From contig CAZPPS010000005.1 of NCBI GenBank assembly GCA_964588495.1, forward strand, positions 46,972 through 110,971: a DNA stretch of 64,000 nt. The letters are read 5' to 3'. Below the pieces are notes generated by a model, which ran no database searches, was not told the origin of the DNA, and saw only the letters and a list, made by a program, of their open reading frames with translations. A program made the translations under genes and the position numbers. Positions 8,043 to 16,670 of the stretch are shown piece by piece (position 1 is the stretch's first letter; the number at the start of each line of letters is the position of its first letter). Source of the stretch: CAVPKN01 sp964588495 (GTDB lineage Bacteria; Chlamydiota; Chlamydiia; Chlamydiales; JAAKFR01).

Positions 8043-9242
8043 TTAGGATTTGTTGAGCTCTTTGCAGATCTGGTTGAAGGCGTCGATGTTGGCCTGATCT
8101 TTATTGCTGAGTCTCAGGATGGCAAAGTGCACTTCCTGAAAAGCACCAGCGAACTCCTTTTCTTTAAAAACGTCAGCAAATAAGCGAGCGACAACCTGGG
8201 GAGGGTTTTGGAAAGCGCCACAGCCTAAAGCTCCAAGAACAATGTGGACATGCCCATTACTATACATCGCATTCAAGGTATGGCGTATTTTTGTCTTAGT
8301 TAGCTCAGTATAATTTTTGTTTTGGCTCAACTCATCATCAGTTAAATTCCCGACAGCTGGTAAGTTTAAGTTCTTTCTGTCTTCTGAACCCTCTCTTAAA
8401 TCCAAGGCTGCAACAGCCACAAGGGCTGTACTTCGAGGAGAATCCATAAACGCATAGTCCTGCTTCTCATCTTCGCGGAAAACGACCACATCGGGACAAT
8501 AGATCACTGAACAAGGCTCCAAGGGATAGTTTTGAGTTGTTAAGCCTAAATAATGATTGGATCTGCGGCAGATCTCCTCTTCCTGTGCAGAACAACCACG
8601 TTCAACACCCCCTCCAGGATGATGGCCATTTGCCATGTTTATGCCAGCGGGAATAAGTCCTCTATCCTTATACTTAGCACTTAACTTTAGAAGAACGTTG
8701 AGTGTGTCATCTTCCTTAACACAAAATTGCGTTTTGTAACTCCCATCCTTGTTGATTGGCTGAGGCCAACGCACTATTTGTGTTCCCTCTATCATTTTTG
8801 AATTGTCAAAATCGCAGCGCACACCATGGGCATTCATGTAGCAACCCACCTTGTAAGTTTGCTGAGTTGCTTGAAACACGGCAGCTTTTGCAGGGTTTAC
8901 AATGTTGCCTTTTGGTTTTGAGTGATAGACCTCATCAGCTTCTTTATGAGCCTCTTTATGAGTCTCTTTTTTGCAAATGCCGTAAAAACCATAGCCTGCG
9001 GCTCCAGCTCCAAGTAGGCCGCCACCCACCAACATGACCCACTGACCTATGGGGCCAATACTTGCGATCCACTGAGGAGCGCTCTGCATGAATAACCCGA
9101 CACCCCCAATTGCGGATGCAAGAAATAGCCCGAGCGCTGCAATCACCGAAAGGGCCACAAATATTTTGTTACAAGCGCAAGTTGTCTCAGAATGTTGTAC
9201 GGCAGGTTTCAGGCCCGATTCCGTTAGTGTGACTGCTTTCAT
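8043..9242 (-). CDS. Membrane-anchored poly(ADP-ribose) glycohydrolase-like macrodomain protein
   Basis: 399 residues from the ATG at 9242, which has an AGAGG Shine-Dalgarno sequence; a longer frame upstream lacks one. Residues about 27-52 and 63-90 form two adjacent hydrophobic segments, the bilobed pattern of chlamydial inclusion-membrane proteins. The C-terminal domain carries the microbial PARG signature: NMANGHHPGGGVERGCSAQEEE, with GGG at 210-212 and the catalytic QEE at 220-222 separated by seven residues. Later come DVVVFRED and GALGCGAFQNPP, the second macrodomain loop. PARGs remove ADP-ribose chains from proteins. Placed on the inclusion membrane, it could reverse host ADP-ribosylation; export and topology are inferred. 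Confidence 0.82.
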   Translation of the reverse strand: MKAVTLTESGLKPAVQHSETTCACNKIFVALSVIAALGLFLASAIGGVGLFMQSAPQWIASIGPIGQWVMLVGGGLLGAGAAGYGFYGICKKETHKEAHKEADEVYHSKPKGNIVNPAKAAVFQATQQTYKVGCYMNAHGVRCDFDNSKMIEGTQIVRWPQPINKDGSYKTQFCVKEDDTLNVLLKLSAKYKDRGLIPAGINMANGHHPGGGVERGCSAQEEEICRRSNHYLGLTTQNYPLEPCSVIYCPDVVVFREDEKQDYAFMDSPRSTALVAVAALDLREGSEDRKNLNLPAVGNLTDDELSQNKNYTELTKTKIRHTLNAMYSNGHVHIVLGALGCGAFQNPPQVVARLFADVFKEKEFAGAFQEVHFAILRLSNKDQANIDAFNQICKELNKS

Positions 9243-9336
9243 GCTAACCTCTTTGTCAAAATAACCAGTATACCTGCAAATCATTAAAACTTCATTAATT
9301 TTTTAAGAATTAATATGTATATTTTTTATTTGATTT

Positions 9337-9346
9337 TTGTTATAAT
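9337..9346 (+). promoter_or_regulatory. Extended -10 promoter element
   Basis: A TTTTGTTATAAT string ends at 9346, 33 bases before the ATG at 9380. The -10 hexamer TATAAT is perfect; the -35 region (around 9318) is poor, so the upstream G/T bases may act as an extended -10. GTTATAAT recurs before the genes at 44880 and 51178. Confidence 0.5.
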
Positions 9347-9379
9347 CTTTTATATTAAGAAACTAAAGGAGAGGGTCTT

Positions 9380-9697
9380 ATGAGCATTAATCCACTAGGA
9401 GGCTACCAGCCCATTTATCAACCTCAGTCAAATTCTAATATTGATACAAACTGGCAACAAAGGATTGAGGATATTAAGAAGCTTCTGTTGACCCCGGGTG
9501 GTGACGTTAATGATGCATTGTATCATCTTAAAAAAGACATGGAAGCAAGCGGAGTATCAAGCAAAGTAATTAATGATATTCAAAATGCTATTACCGCCTA
9601 TAATACCTATAACTATAACCAGGGAACGGGTGAAACAGATCAAGAGCTTCCAGAGTGCAGAGGCTATCTCATCGAAGCTGAGAACGATTTGCATTAA
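9380..9697 (+). CDS. Small hypothetical protein
   Basis: 105 residues, soluble, beginning MSINPLGGYQPIYQPQ. An AAAGGAGAGG Shine-Dalgarno sequence and a TATAAT promoter element make expression likely. The N-terminal 25 residues are Pro/Gln/Asn-rich and look disordered; the middle is predicted helical (QQRIEDIKKLLL, DALYHLKKDMEASG), and the end is acidic. No family is recognised. A short disordered start followed by helices would fit a secreted effector or chaperone, but nothing in the sequence proves either. Confidence 0.6.
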   Translation: MSINPLGGYQPIYQPQSNSNIDTNWQQRIEDIKKLLLTPGGDVNDALYHLKKDMEASGVSSKVINDIQNAITAYNTYNYNQGTGETDQELPECRGYLIEAENDLH

Positions 9698-9710
9698 CCC
9701 AAAAGCTTTC

Positions 9711-9814
9711 GTAAAAAGTTAACGATAAGAATGATAAAAGGATGTAAACGATATTTTTTATATTTTTTGTTTTATCGTTCCTATCCTTTTATCGTTCTTA
9801 TCGTTAACTTTTAC
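9711..9814. repeat. 104-bp AT-rich palindrome (GATAAGAACGATAAAAGGAT family)
   Basis: Long near-perfect inverted repeat: the left arm from 9711 (GTAAAAAGTTAACGATAAGA) is mirrored by the right arm ending at 9814. The arms consist of units built on AACGATAA and AAGGAT. It lies between convergent genes, where it could also end transcription from both sides. It belongs with the hairpins at 54782-54887 and 63352-63444. Confidence 0.85.
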
Positions 9815-9829
9815 GCAGACTCTATCTCA

Positions 9830-10570
9830 CTAATCTTGTTGGATCTGGAGACGGAAAGCTTCGAGGCAGGTAGAGAGTTTGGTGGATCTTTCGTACGCTA
9901 AGCGGCAGTGGTTGAGGTGGCCCTCGACTTTTTCCAGCGGGAGGCAGGGCGTTTTCCTAACTTGCTCAGCGTGATCTGGGAAATGGAGCAAATCTTGTGA
10001 GGCGCCAAGTTCTATCAGCATCCTATCACGGAACCAGAGAAGGATCGTTTCAAAGACAGCTGACCCTTCTTTAGTGTCAAAATCCTTGAGTTTTTCGCGG
10101 GGAAAATTCGCGGCAAGAAGAGCAAGGGTTTCAGGATCTCTATTTTTTATTGAGGATACAAATTCGATTTTTTGGCAGCGGGATGCGATTGTTGGAAGGA
10201 GCTTTTCGGGATGATCACAGAGAAGAAGAATGAGTGTTTGAGAAGGGGGCTCTTCCAACGTTTTCAAAAGGGCATTGCTGCTTGTGGGGAGCATTTTTTC
10301 AGCGTCATGGACGATAAAAATCTTCCAGGAGGCCATAAAAGGTGCCAAGGCTGCATTTTGAGCTATCTGGCGAATAGACTCGATGGGGTGTGTCTCAGCT
10401 TTTCCTTCAGGAAATAGAAGATGGACGTCGGGGTGATTTTCTAGTGGCTTTTGGAGTAGATCTGAGGCGAATTTGTAGGCCGCTTCTTTTTTGCCAGACC
10501 CTTTGGGGCCGCAAAAAAGAAGGGCGTGTGGGATTTGTCCACTTTTTAGAATCTGCGAGAGGCGTTTCAT
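9830..10570 (-). CDS. holB: DNA polymerase III delta-prime subunit (clamp loader)
   Basis: 246 residues, shorter than the E. coli delta-prime protein (334). It starts MKRLSQILKSGQIPHALLF and has an intact Walker A loop (GPKGSGKK, 21-28), a D-A-E-K box (VHDAEKMLP), NALLKTLEEPP and the SRC motif (ASRCQKIEF) that supplies the arginine finger. No zinc-module cysteine cluster is visible. It loads the beta clamp as part of the DnaX complex. Its ATG overlaps the stop of tmk by four bases. The order gyrB-gyrA-tmk-holB matches the chlamydial arrangement, where this gene is often annotated as a second dnaX. Confidence 0.85.
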   Translation of the reverse strand: MKRLSQILKSGQIPHALLFCGPKGSGKKEAAYKFASDLLQKPLENHPDVHLLFPEGKAETHPIESIRQIAQNAALAPFMASWKIFIVHDAEKMLPTSSNALLKTLEEPPSQTLILLLCDHPEKLLPTIASRCQKIEFVSSIKNRDPETLALLAANFPREKLKDFDTKEGSAVFETILLWFRDRMLIELGASQDLLHFPDHAEQVRKTPCLPLEKVEGHLNHCRLAYERSTKLSTCLEAFRLQIQQD

Positions 10571-11217
10571 CGCTTGCGGATCATTAAATGGGGCTCTAAT
10601 GCATGGATTGCCTGGCGGGCCACCTCTTCAATCGGAAGTGCGGCGTCGATGACAGCAATCCGGTTGGGGTGCTCATCTGCCAGTCGTAAAAAGCCCTGTC
10701 TCACCTCGCGGTGGAATTGGAGCATTTCTTTCTCAATACGATCGGGTTGCTTCCCTTCTGATTTCATTCTCATCATCCCTTCCTGAGGATCATTATCGAG
10801 AAGAATTGTACAATCGGGGTTATCACAAATCATTTTGCAGAGCTTTTCTACGTAATCCATTCCAAGCCCCCGGGCACAGCCCTGATAGGCAATGGTTGAA
10901 TCGTGGAAACGTTCACAAATAACAATCTGTCCTTCATGCAGAGCAGGCTTAATCTGCTCTTCCAAATGTTGGACGCGTGCTGCTAAAAAGAGGAGAAGCT
11001 CCGTTTTTTCATGCATCGGCTCGTGTGAGTTCAAAAGGAGGTTACGCAAATGTTCACAAAGAGGCGTTCCACCTGGTTCCCGTGTCTTTAAGACCGCGTA
11101 CCCTTTATTTTGAAGAAAAAGGGCCAAATGGTCGCTTAAAGTCGATTTCCCCGACCCTTCTCCCCCTTCGATGGTGATAAAGAGCCCCTCATAGGGTTTG
11201 TTGATCTGTTGCATCAT
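10567..11217 (-). CDS. tmk: Thymidylate kinase
   Basis: 216 residues, the usual size. The P-loop GGEGSGKST is at 18-26, the DRX-type signature appears as CERFHDSTIAYQG, and the LID region follows (DPQEGMMRMKSEGKQ). It phosphorylates dTMP to dTDP. The start at MMQQINKPYEG was chosen because a GGAAGGAGT Shine-Dalgarno sequence precedes it; the frame extends further upstream without one. This start lies 29 bases inside the end of gyrA, so the two are translationally coupled. Confidence 0.92.
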   Translation of the reverse strand: MMQQINKPYEGLFITIEGGEGSGKSTLSDHLALFLQNKGYAVLKTREPGGTPLCEHLRNLLLNSHEPMHEKTELLLFLAARVQHLEEQIKPALHEGQIVICERFHDSTIAYQGCARGLGMDYVEKLCKMICDNPDCTILLDNDPQEGMMRMKSEGKQPDRIEKEMLQFHREVRQGFLRLADEHPNRIAVIDAALPIEEVARQAIHALEPHLMIRKR

Positions 11218-13660
11218 TGACTCCTTCCAGTTTTTCGATTGCGAGAAGAGTGTCCCCTTCCTTAAGGTTGACAAGTTTAACGCCTTGCGTCGAGCGTCCC
11301 ATCACTCGCAGATCATTCATATTGATTCGTACAGTTTGCCCGCTTGCAGACATCATGACAAGGCCATCTTGATCAGAAACAGAGACGGCTCCGACAACAT
11401 TTCCGTTGCGATCGCTTGTAATAATGGAGCGCACGCCTACGCCACCTCGGTTTGTCTGTCTAAATTCCGAGACAAAAGAGCGTTTGCCATATCCGTTTTC
11501 GCAGACAACAAGAACCGTTTCTTCTTCTGTTGCGACAACTTCACAACCCACAAGGCGGTCAGTATCTTCTTTCAGAGTGACACCTTTCACGCCGCGGGCG
11601 CTTCTTCCCATTGAACGGACTTTGCCATGTTCAAAACGGACCGCCATGCCGTGGTGTGTAAAGAGCATCACCTGTTCTTCACTTCCTACCAGACGTGCAG
11701 CAATGAGCTCATCTCCTTCGTCGATTTCTAGAGCTCTGATCCCTTTACGACGCGGATTACTAAACGACGTGAGCTCTGTTTTCTTAACTATTCCCTTTTT
11801 AGTCGCCATGAAAATATAGCGATCATCCACAAACTCTTTGGTGCGCAAAATGGTCGCGATCTTCTCCCCTTCCTGAATATCTTCGAGAAGGTTGACGAGC
11901 GGCTTTCCTTTGGATCTGCGCTCCCCTTCTGGCAGCTGCCACACTTTGAGCCAATAACATCTTCCAAGATTCGTAAAGATAAGAAGATGCTCATGGGTCG
12001 TGGCGACATAAATGCCTTTCAAAGCATCCGTTTCCCGCTTGATATCAAAGCCAGTCACTCCAGAGCCTCCCCGCTTCTGTTCGCGGAAAAGATCAAGAGG
12101 CATCCGTTTGATATAATCGTCTTCAGAAATCGTGATAATGACCTGCTCGTCAGGGATAAGATCTTCGACGTTGAAATCCCCTTCTGCCTGGACAATCTGT
12201 GTTTTGCGCAGTGATTTATGGGTTTTCTGAATATCTTTAAGCTCATCGGCGATAATGCCCCGCACCAAGAGCTCAGAGGCTAAAACAGATTTTAAATACT
12301 CGATCTTTTTCAGAAGTTCCTGATATTCGGCATTGATTTTGTCTTGCTCAAGCCCTGTCAATTGATAGAGTTTCAAATCCAAAACAGCGTTGGCCTGCCG
12401 GTCTGTCAGCTGGAATCTTGCAGTTAAAGCAACACGTGCTTCGTCGCGGCTGCCGCTGGCTCGAATGATTTTGACAACTTCATCGAGATGATCGATCGCT
12501 TTTAAGTAACCTTCCAAAATATGAGCACGCGCTTCTGCTTTTTGAAGCTCGAAACGGGTTCTTCTGCGAATCACATCGATCCGGTGCACAATCCACGCAG
12601 AGAGCATCTGCTTGATGTTCATCGTCCTCGGCAAATTCTTATCGAGAGCGAGCATGTTGCAGCCAAAAGTGACCTGAAGATCGGTAAACTTGTAGAGCTG
12701 ATTGATCGTCACATCGGGAATTTCGTTTCTTTTCAATTCCAAAACGATCCGCAGACCATCTTTATCCGATTCATCGCGCACATCGCTGACGCCATTCATC
12801 GTTTTGTTATTAACAAGCTCGGCCATTTGCTCAATCAGACGGGATTTGTTGACGCCGTAAGGAATCTCATCAATCACGATCCGCTCACGTCCAGGTGTCG
12901 CCGTGTTTTCTTCTGTCCGGATTACGCCTCGCACAAGGAGCTTTCCTCTTCCTGTGTGATAAGCTTCCCGAATGCCCCGTGTGCCACAAATGACCCCGCC
13001 CGTTGCAAAATCGGGACCCGGCATCACTCCCATGATCTCGTCGATTGTCGTGTCTTTATTATTAAGAACAAGAAGAGTCGCTTCGATCAGTTCATTCAAA
13101 TTATGAGACGGGATGTTAGTCGCCATCCCCACCGCAATTCCGGAAGAGCCGTTGCAGAGCAAGTTAGGGAATTTTGCTGGGAACACAAGAGGTTCTGTCT
13201 TAGTCTCATCATAGTTGGAGGCCATGTCAACAGTGTCTTTGTCCAGATCTTCCATCAGCTGCAGAGCACCTGCGGTTAATCTGGCCTCTGTATAACGCAT
13301 CGCAGCTGGAGGGTCGCCGTCAATCGAGCCAAAGTTACCCTGGCCATCCACCAATGTGTAGCGCATCGCCCAATCTTGAGCCATCCGCACAAGGGTCGGA
13401 TAAATCACCGACTCACCGTGAGGGTGGTAGTCACCAGATGTATCGCCGCAAATTTTGGCGCATTTACGGTGTTTAGAACCGGGGCTCAGATTCAACTGGC
13501 GCATCGCAAACAAAATACGGCGCTGCGAGGGCTTAAGACCATCACGAACGTCTGGAAGTGCGCGGGAGATAATCACCGACATCGAATACCGGAGATAGCT
13601 CTCCTTCATCTCCTCTTCGAGGTTGCGTGGGACAATAACTTCGTTTTCTCTAAATGACAT
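11189..13660 (-). CDS. gyrA: DNA gyrase subunit A
   Basis: 823 residues, full length. The catalytic tyrosine lies in AAMRYTEARL (Y123). The breakage-reunion domain is followed by a C-terminal wheel of six blades whose GyrA box reads QKRGGSG, which marks it as gyrase rather than topoisomerase IV. In the quinolone-resistance region the sequence is HPHGESVIYPTLVRMAQ: the serine (S84) is kept, but the position of E. coli Asp87 is a proline and that of Asp82 is Glu. Together with GyrB it introduces negative supercoils. The gene begins 14 bases after gyrB ends. Confidence 0.96.
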   Translation of the reverse strand: MSFRENEVIVPRNLEEEMKESYLRYSMSVIISRALPDVRDGLKPSQRRILFAMRQLNLSPGSKHRKCAKICGDTSGDYHPHGESVIYPTLVRMAQDWAMRYTLVDGQGNFGSIDGDPPAAMRYTEARLTAGALQLMEDLDKDTVDMASNYDETKTEPLVFPAKFPNLLCNGSSGIAVGMATNIPSHNLNELIEATLLVLNNKDTTIDEIMGVMPGPDFATGGVICGTRGIREAYHTGRGKLLVRGVIRTEENTATPGRERIVIDEIPYGVNKSRLIEQMAELVNNKTMNGVSDVRDESDKDGLRIVLELKRNEIPDVTINQLYKFTDLQVTFGCNMLALDKNLPRTMNIKQMLSAWIVHRIDVIRRRTRFELQKAEARAHILEGYLKAIDHLDEVVKIIRASGSRDEARVALTARFQLTDRQANAVLDLKLYQLTGLEQDKINAEYQELLKKIEYLKSVLASELLVRGIIADELKDIQKTHKSLRKTQIVQAEGDFNVEDLIPDEQVIITISEDDYIKRMPLDLFREQKRGGSGVTGFDIKRETDALKGIYVATTHEHLLIFTNLGRCYWLKVWQLPEGERRSKGKPLVNLLEDIQEGEKIATILRTKEFVDDRYIFMATKKGIVKKTELTSFSNPRRKGIRALEIDEGDELIAARLVGSEEQVMLFTHHGMAVRFEHGKVRSMGRSARGVKGVTLKEDTDRLVGCEVVATEEETVLVVCENGYGKRSFVSEFRQTNRGGVGVRSIITSDRNGNVVGAVSVSDQDGLVMMSASGQTVRINMNDLRVMGRSTQGVKLVNLKEGDTLLAIEKLEGVNDATDQQTL

Positions 13661-13674
13661 ACTTCTTTACGTTC

Positions 13675-16185
13675 CTAAATATCTAGATTCTTAACAGAGA
13701 GGGCATGGTGTTCGATAAAGGCTCTTCGGGGCGGGACCTCTTCTCCCATGAGCATCGTAAACATGTGATCGGCAGCAAAAGCATCGGGCAAAGTCACGCG
13801 CATCAGCGTCCGCTTCTCAGGATTCATCGTGGTCTCCCAAAGCTGGTCAGCGTTCATCTCACCAAGACCCTTATACCGTTGGACTTCGACCCCTTTTCTT
13901 CCATGGACGCGCAAATAGTCGATCAGCTCCCGCATTGTGAAAAATTCCTGGGCGTTCTCTTCCCCTTCTTTCACAGCAAATAGCTTTCCATTGGCGATCA
14001 GGTAGCGATCTAAAGAGAGTCCCGCTTCGCTCAAACGGTTCATAAGCTGTTGGAAAGACTCTTCCTTGAAAAGCTCGATATAAGAGAGAGATTTAGGACG
14101 GAAAGTTTTGAGCGCTTCCTGTTTTTCCTCTTCGCTCAAATCTTTTAAGGTCGCCTCGTAGCTTTCCCGCTGCTGGATATCAAAGTCTTTGGCGATATCC
14201 AAAAACTCATCTTCGGAATAGACAAACTTAGTAGGTTCATCTTTAAAAGCAGTAATCACATAGCGGGGATATTCTCCCTTTTCGCTCTTCGAGTCGATAA
14301 ATTCTCTAAAAGGAATCGCCTTTCTTTCCAGCGATGTGATGAAATGCTCCACATCCAAAATCAAAGAGACCAGAACATTCGTCTCGTTCTCGTCGAGATC
14401 TTTATCTTGGATAGCGTCGTGAATTTTCACATCCTGTCTTCCCAGCTCGAGCAGGTAGTTATCCATCTCTTTTTCTGAGGTGATGTAGCGGCTCTGTTTT
14501 TTGCGCGTTACCTTATAAAGAGGGGGCTGCGCAATGTAAATGTAGTTATTTTCGATGAGCGCCGGCATGTGGCGGTAGAAGAAAGTCAAGAGAAGCGTTC
14601 TGATGTGGGATCCGTCGACGTCAGCATCCGTCATGATGATGATGCGGTGGTAACGGAGCTTTTCAAGGTTTAACGTATCGGCTCCAATGCCGCATCCTAA
14701 AGCTGCAATAATGGTTCCCACTTCCTGGTTTTGGAAAACTTTTTGCAAACGGGCTTTTTCGACATTCAGAATTTTACCACGAATGGGCAAAATGGCCTGA
14801 AAACGGCGGTCACGCCCCATTTTTGCAGAACCTCCCGCAGAGTCCCCTTCTACGATATAGATCTCACACTTTGCAGGTTCCCTTTCCTGACAGTCGATCA
14901 ATTTCCCTGGCAAACGTGCGCTATCTAAGGCTGTTTTTCTCAAAGTAAGTTCACGGGCCTTTTTAGCAGCTTCGCGCGCTTGGGCTGCCACAATCACTTT
15001 TTCAATAATCGAACGGGCAATTTGAGGGTTTTCGCTGAGATAGATAGAGAGCTCTTCTCCGGCAATTTGCTGCACAATCGAGCCCACATCGCTGTTTCCG
15101 AGTCTTTGCTTGGTTTGCCCTTCAAACTGGGGATTGGCCACTTTAACCGAAATCACAGCCGTCAGACCTTCCCGCATGTCTTCCCCGGTAATTGCGATTT
15201 TGTCGCTTTTGAGAAGGTTGTGGCTCTTGATATAAGTATTCAAAACACGTGTAAGGGCAGTTGAAAATCCAGTTAAATGGGATCCCCCTTGGCGTGTGGG
15301 GATGTTGTTGGCATAAGAGAGGATCGATTCGACGTAGCCATCGTTCCATTGCATCGCCACTTCAAATTCAATCGGGCCATTATCCCCTTCTTTACCCCCT
15401 TTAAAGTAGACAGGAGTGGGGAAAAGAGGGATTTTGTTTTCGTTCAAATAGGAGACAAACGAAACGATTCCTCCCTCATAGCGAAACTGAGTCAGTGGCC
15501 GCTCTTCGTCCCGCTCATCCTTAAAGCGGATATCGATTCCCCGGTTCAAGAATGCGAGCTCACGCAGTCTGCGCGATAAAATGTCGGCATCAAAAACTGT
15601 CACCGCAAAAATCTCTTTATCGGGCCAAAAGGTAACTTTTGTTCCTCTTTTTTCTGTTGTCCCTACAATTTCGATCGGGCCACAAGGTTTGCCCCTTGCA
15701 AACACCATCCGGTAGATTTTGCCATCTTTAAACACGTCGACTTGAAACTTTTCAGATAACGCATTGACGCAAGAAACGCCCACCCCGTGAAGGCCTCCAG
15801 AGACTTTGTAGGTATCTTTGCTGAATTTTCCGCCCGCGTGCAAAACGGTCAACACAACTTCGAGAGCTGAGATCTCATAACCCCGCTTTTTCGATTCCTG
15901 TTCGTGAATCCCCACTGGAATTCCCCGTCCATCATCTTCAACGGTAATACTATTGTCTGGGTGAATGGTGATGTCGATATGAGAGCAAAAGCCTGCCATG
16001 GCCTCGTCGATACTGTTGTCGACAACTTCGTAAACTAAATGGTGCAGACCGTTTTGTCCGGTATCGCCAATGTACATCCCGGGGCGCTCGCGGACAGCCT
16101 GCAACCCTTCAAGAACGGTGATTGCACTTGCATCATACTGCTTCTCTTTAGATTGAGTCGCTTTGTCTTCCAAATCCATATGCAT
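13675..16185 (-). CDS. gyrB: DNA gyrase subunit B
   Basis: 836 residues. The GHKL ATPase domain has EVVDNSIDEAMAG and the glycine-rich loop GGLHGVGVSCVNALS; the TOPRIM domain shows EGDSAGGSAKMGRDR and the metal-binding DADVDGSHI. The C-terminus ends with the conserved QRYKGLGEMNADQLWETTM block. An AGGATAA sequence precedes the ATG; MHMDLED could also start at the second Met. It follows the DUF721 gene by four bases, as in Chlamydia. Confidence 0.96.
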   Translation of the reverse strand: MHMDLEDKATQSKEKQYDASAITVLEGLQAVRERPGMYIGDTGQNGLHHLVYEVVDNSIDEAMAGFCSHIDITIHPDNSITVEDDGRGIPVGIHEQESKKRGYEISALEVVLTVLHAGGKFSKDTYKVSGGLHGVGVSCVNALSEKFQVDVFKDGKIYRMVFARGKPCGPIEIVGTTEKRGTKVTFWPDKEIFAVTVFDADILSRRLRELAFLNRGIDIRFKDERDEERPLTQFRYEGGIVSFVSYLNENKIPLFPTPVYFKGGKEGDNGPIEFEVAMQWNDGYVESILSYANNIPTRQGGSHLTGFSTALTRVLNTYIKSHNLLKSDKIAITGEDMREGLTAVISVKVANPQFEGQTKQRLGNSDVGSIVQQIAGEELSIYLSENPQIARSIIEKVIVAAQAREAAKKARELTLRKTALDSARLPGKLIDCQEREPAKCEIYIVEGDSAGGSAKMGRDRRFQAILPIRGKILNVEKARLQKVFQNQEVGTIIAALGCGIGADTLNLEKLRYHRIIIMTDADVDGSHIRTLLLTFFYRHMPALIENNYIYIAQPPLYKVTRKKQSRYITSEKEMDNYLLELGRQDVKIHDAIQDKDLDENETNVLVSLILDVEHFITSLERKAIPFREFIDSKSEKGEYPRYVITAFKDEPTKFVYSEDEFLDIAKDFDIQQRESYEATLKDLSEEEKQEALKTFRPKSLSYIELFKEESFQQLMNRLSEAGLSLDRYLIANGKLFAVKEGEENAQEFFTMRELIDYLRVHGRKGVEVQRYKGLGEMNADQLWETTMNPEKRTLMRVTLPDAFAADHMFTMLMGEEVPPRRAFIEHHALSVKNLDI

Positions 16186-16189
16186 TTAT

Positions 16190-16531
16190 TTATCCTAATC
16201 TAAAGAAGATTGTTTTGATTACGGTTCCTGGAAATTTATCTCTTAAACTTTGAATCAGACGGGGTTTGTCATTTTGAGTCAAAAGGCTGAACAACGTCGA
16301 ATTTTTAACTTTAACCGTCAGAATTCCTTCCACAAACGAAACGGCCTGTGTCATGGGAGCTAGCTGCTCTCCGATCACTTGCGGCCATGCGGCACAGACC
16401 AAATCAGGACGCTCGTCCACTTTTTTGCCAATGTCTTCCATAAAAAGGGGCAGAAGCTGACAGATGTGTCTTGAGGTGAGCTGCTGGCCATCATAATGGC
16501 GTGGAAGGCGCTTTTGGGATACCGGTCGCAT
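16190..16531 (-). CDS. DUF721 / DciA-like helicase-loading protein
   Basis: 113 residues with the DUF721 pattern: a helical start (ICQLLPLFMEDI), then VCAAWPQVIGEQLAPMTQ and the ILTVKVKNSTLFSLLTQNDKPRLIQSLRDKF stretch split over residues 70-100, where an L-x-V-x-V-x-N/D-S strand is diagnostic. DciA proteins of this fold load the replicative helicase DnaB in bacteria lacking DnaC. Its place immediately upstream of gyrB is the same as in Chlamydia, which supports the family call. The role in helicase loading is inferred from family knowledge. Confidence 0.78.
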   Translation of the reverse strand: MRPVSQKRLPRHYDGQQLTSRHICQLLPLFMEDIGKKVDERPDLVCAAWPQVIGEQLAPMTQAVSFVEGILTVKVKNSTLFSLLTQNDKPRLIQSLRDKFPGTVIKTIFFRLG

Positions 16532-16670
16532 GCAGTTGTGTAGCTCGCTAAAATTCAGTACAAATATACCTCATCTCCACCATAGCCGCAAGCAAAAATC
16601 CGCCACCGAGAGAGAACTTAATTATCATAATCTTTATTTTAAATTAATACTTGTGTGATAGAATAATTCC

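Noticed and set aside
9711..9814. Repeat with regular units, considered as CRISPR
   Set aside because: It is a single palindrome without spacer-repeat alternation; no cas genes are nearby. No CRISPR array was seen anywhere in the window.
10567..11217. 29-base overlap of tmk with gyrA as an anomaly
   Set aside because: Tight overlaps are common in this operon and the start has a strong ribosome-binding site.
12521..13279. 252-codon open frame on the plus strand
   Set aside because: It lies fully inside gyrA on the opposite strand; composition is that of an antisense shadow and gyrA is certain.
11189..16185. Gyrase genes being topoisomerase IV (parE/parC)
   Set aside because: Length, the GyrA box (QKRGGSG) and position next to DUF721 and tmk fit gyrase.
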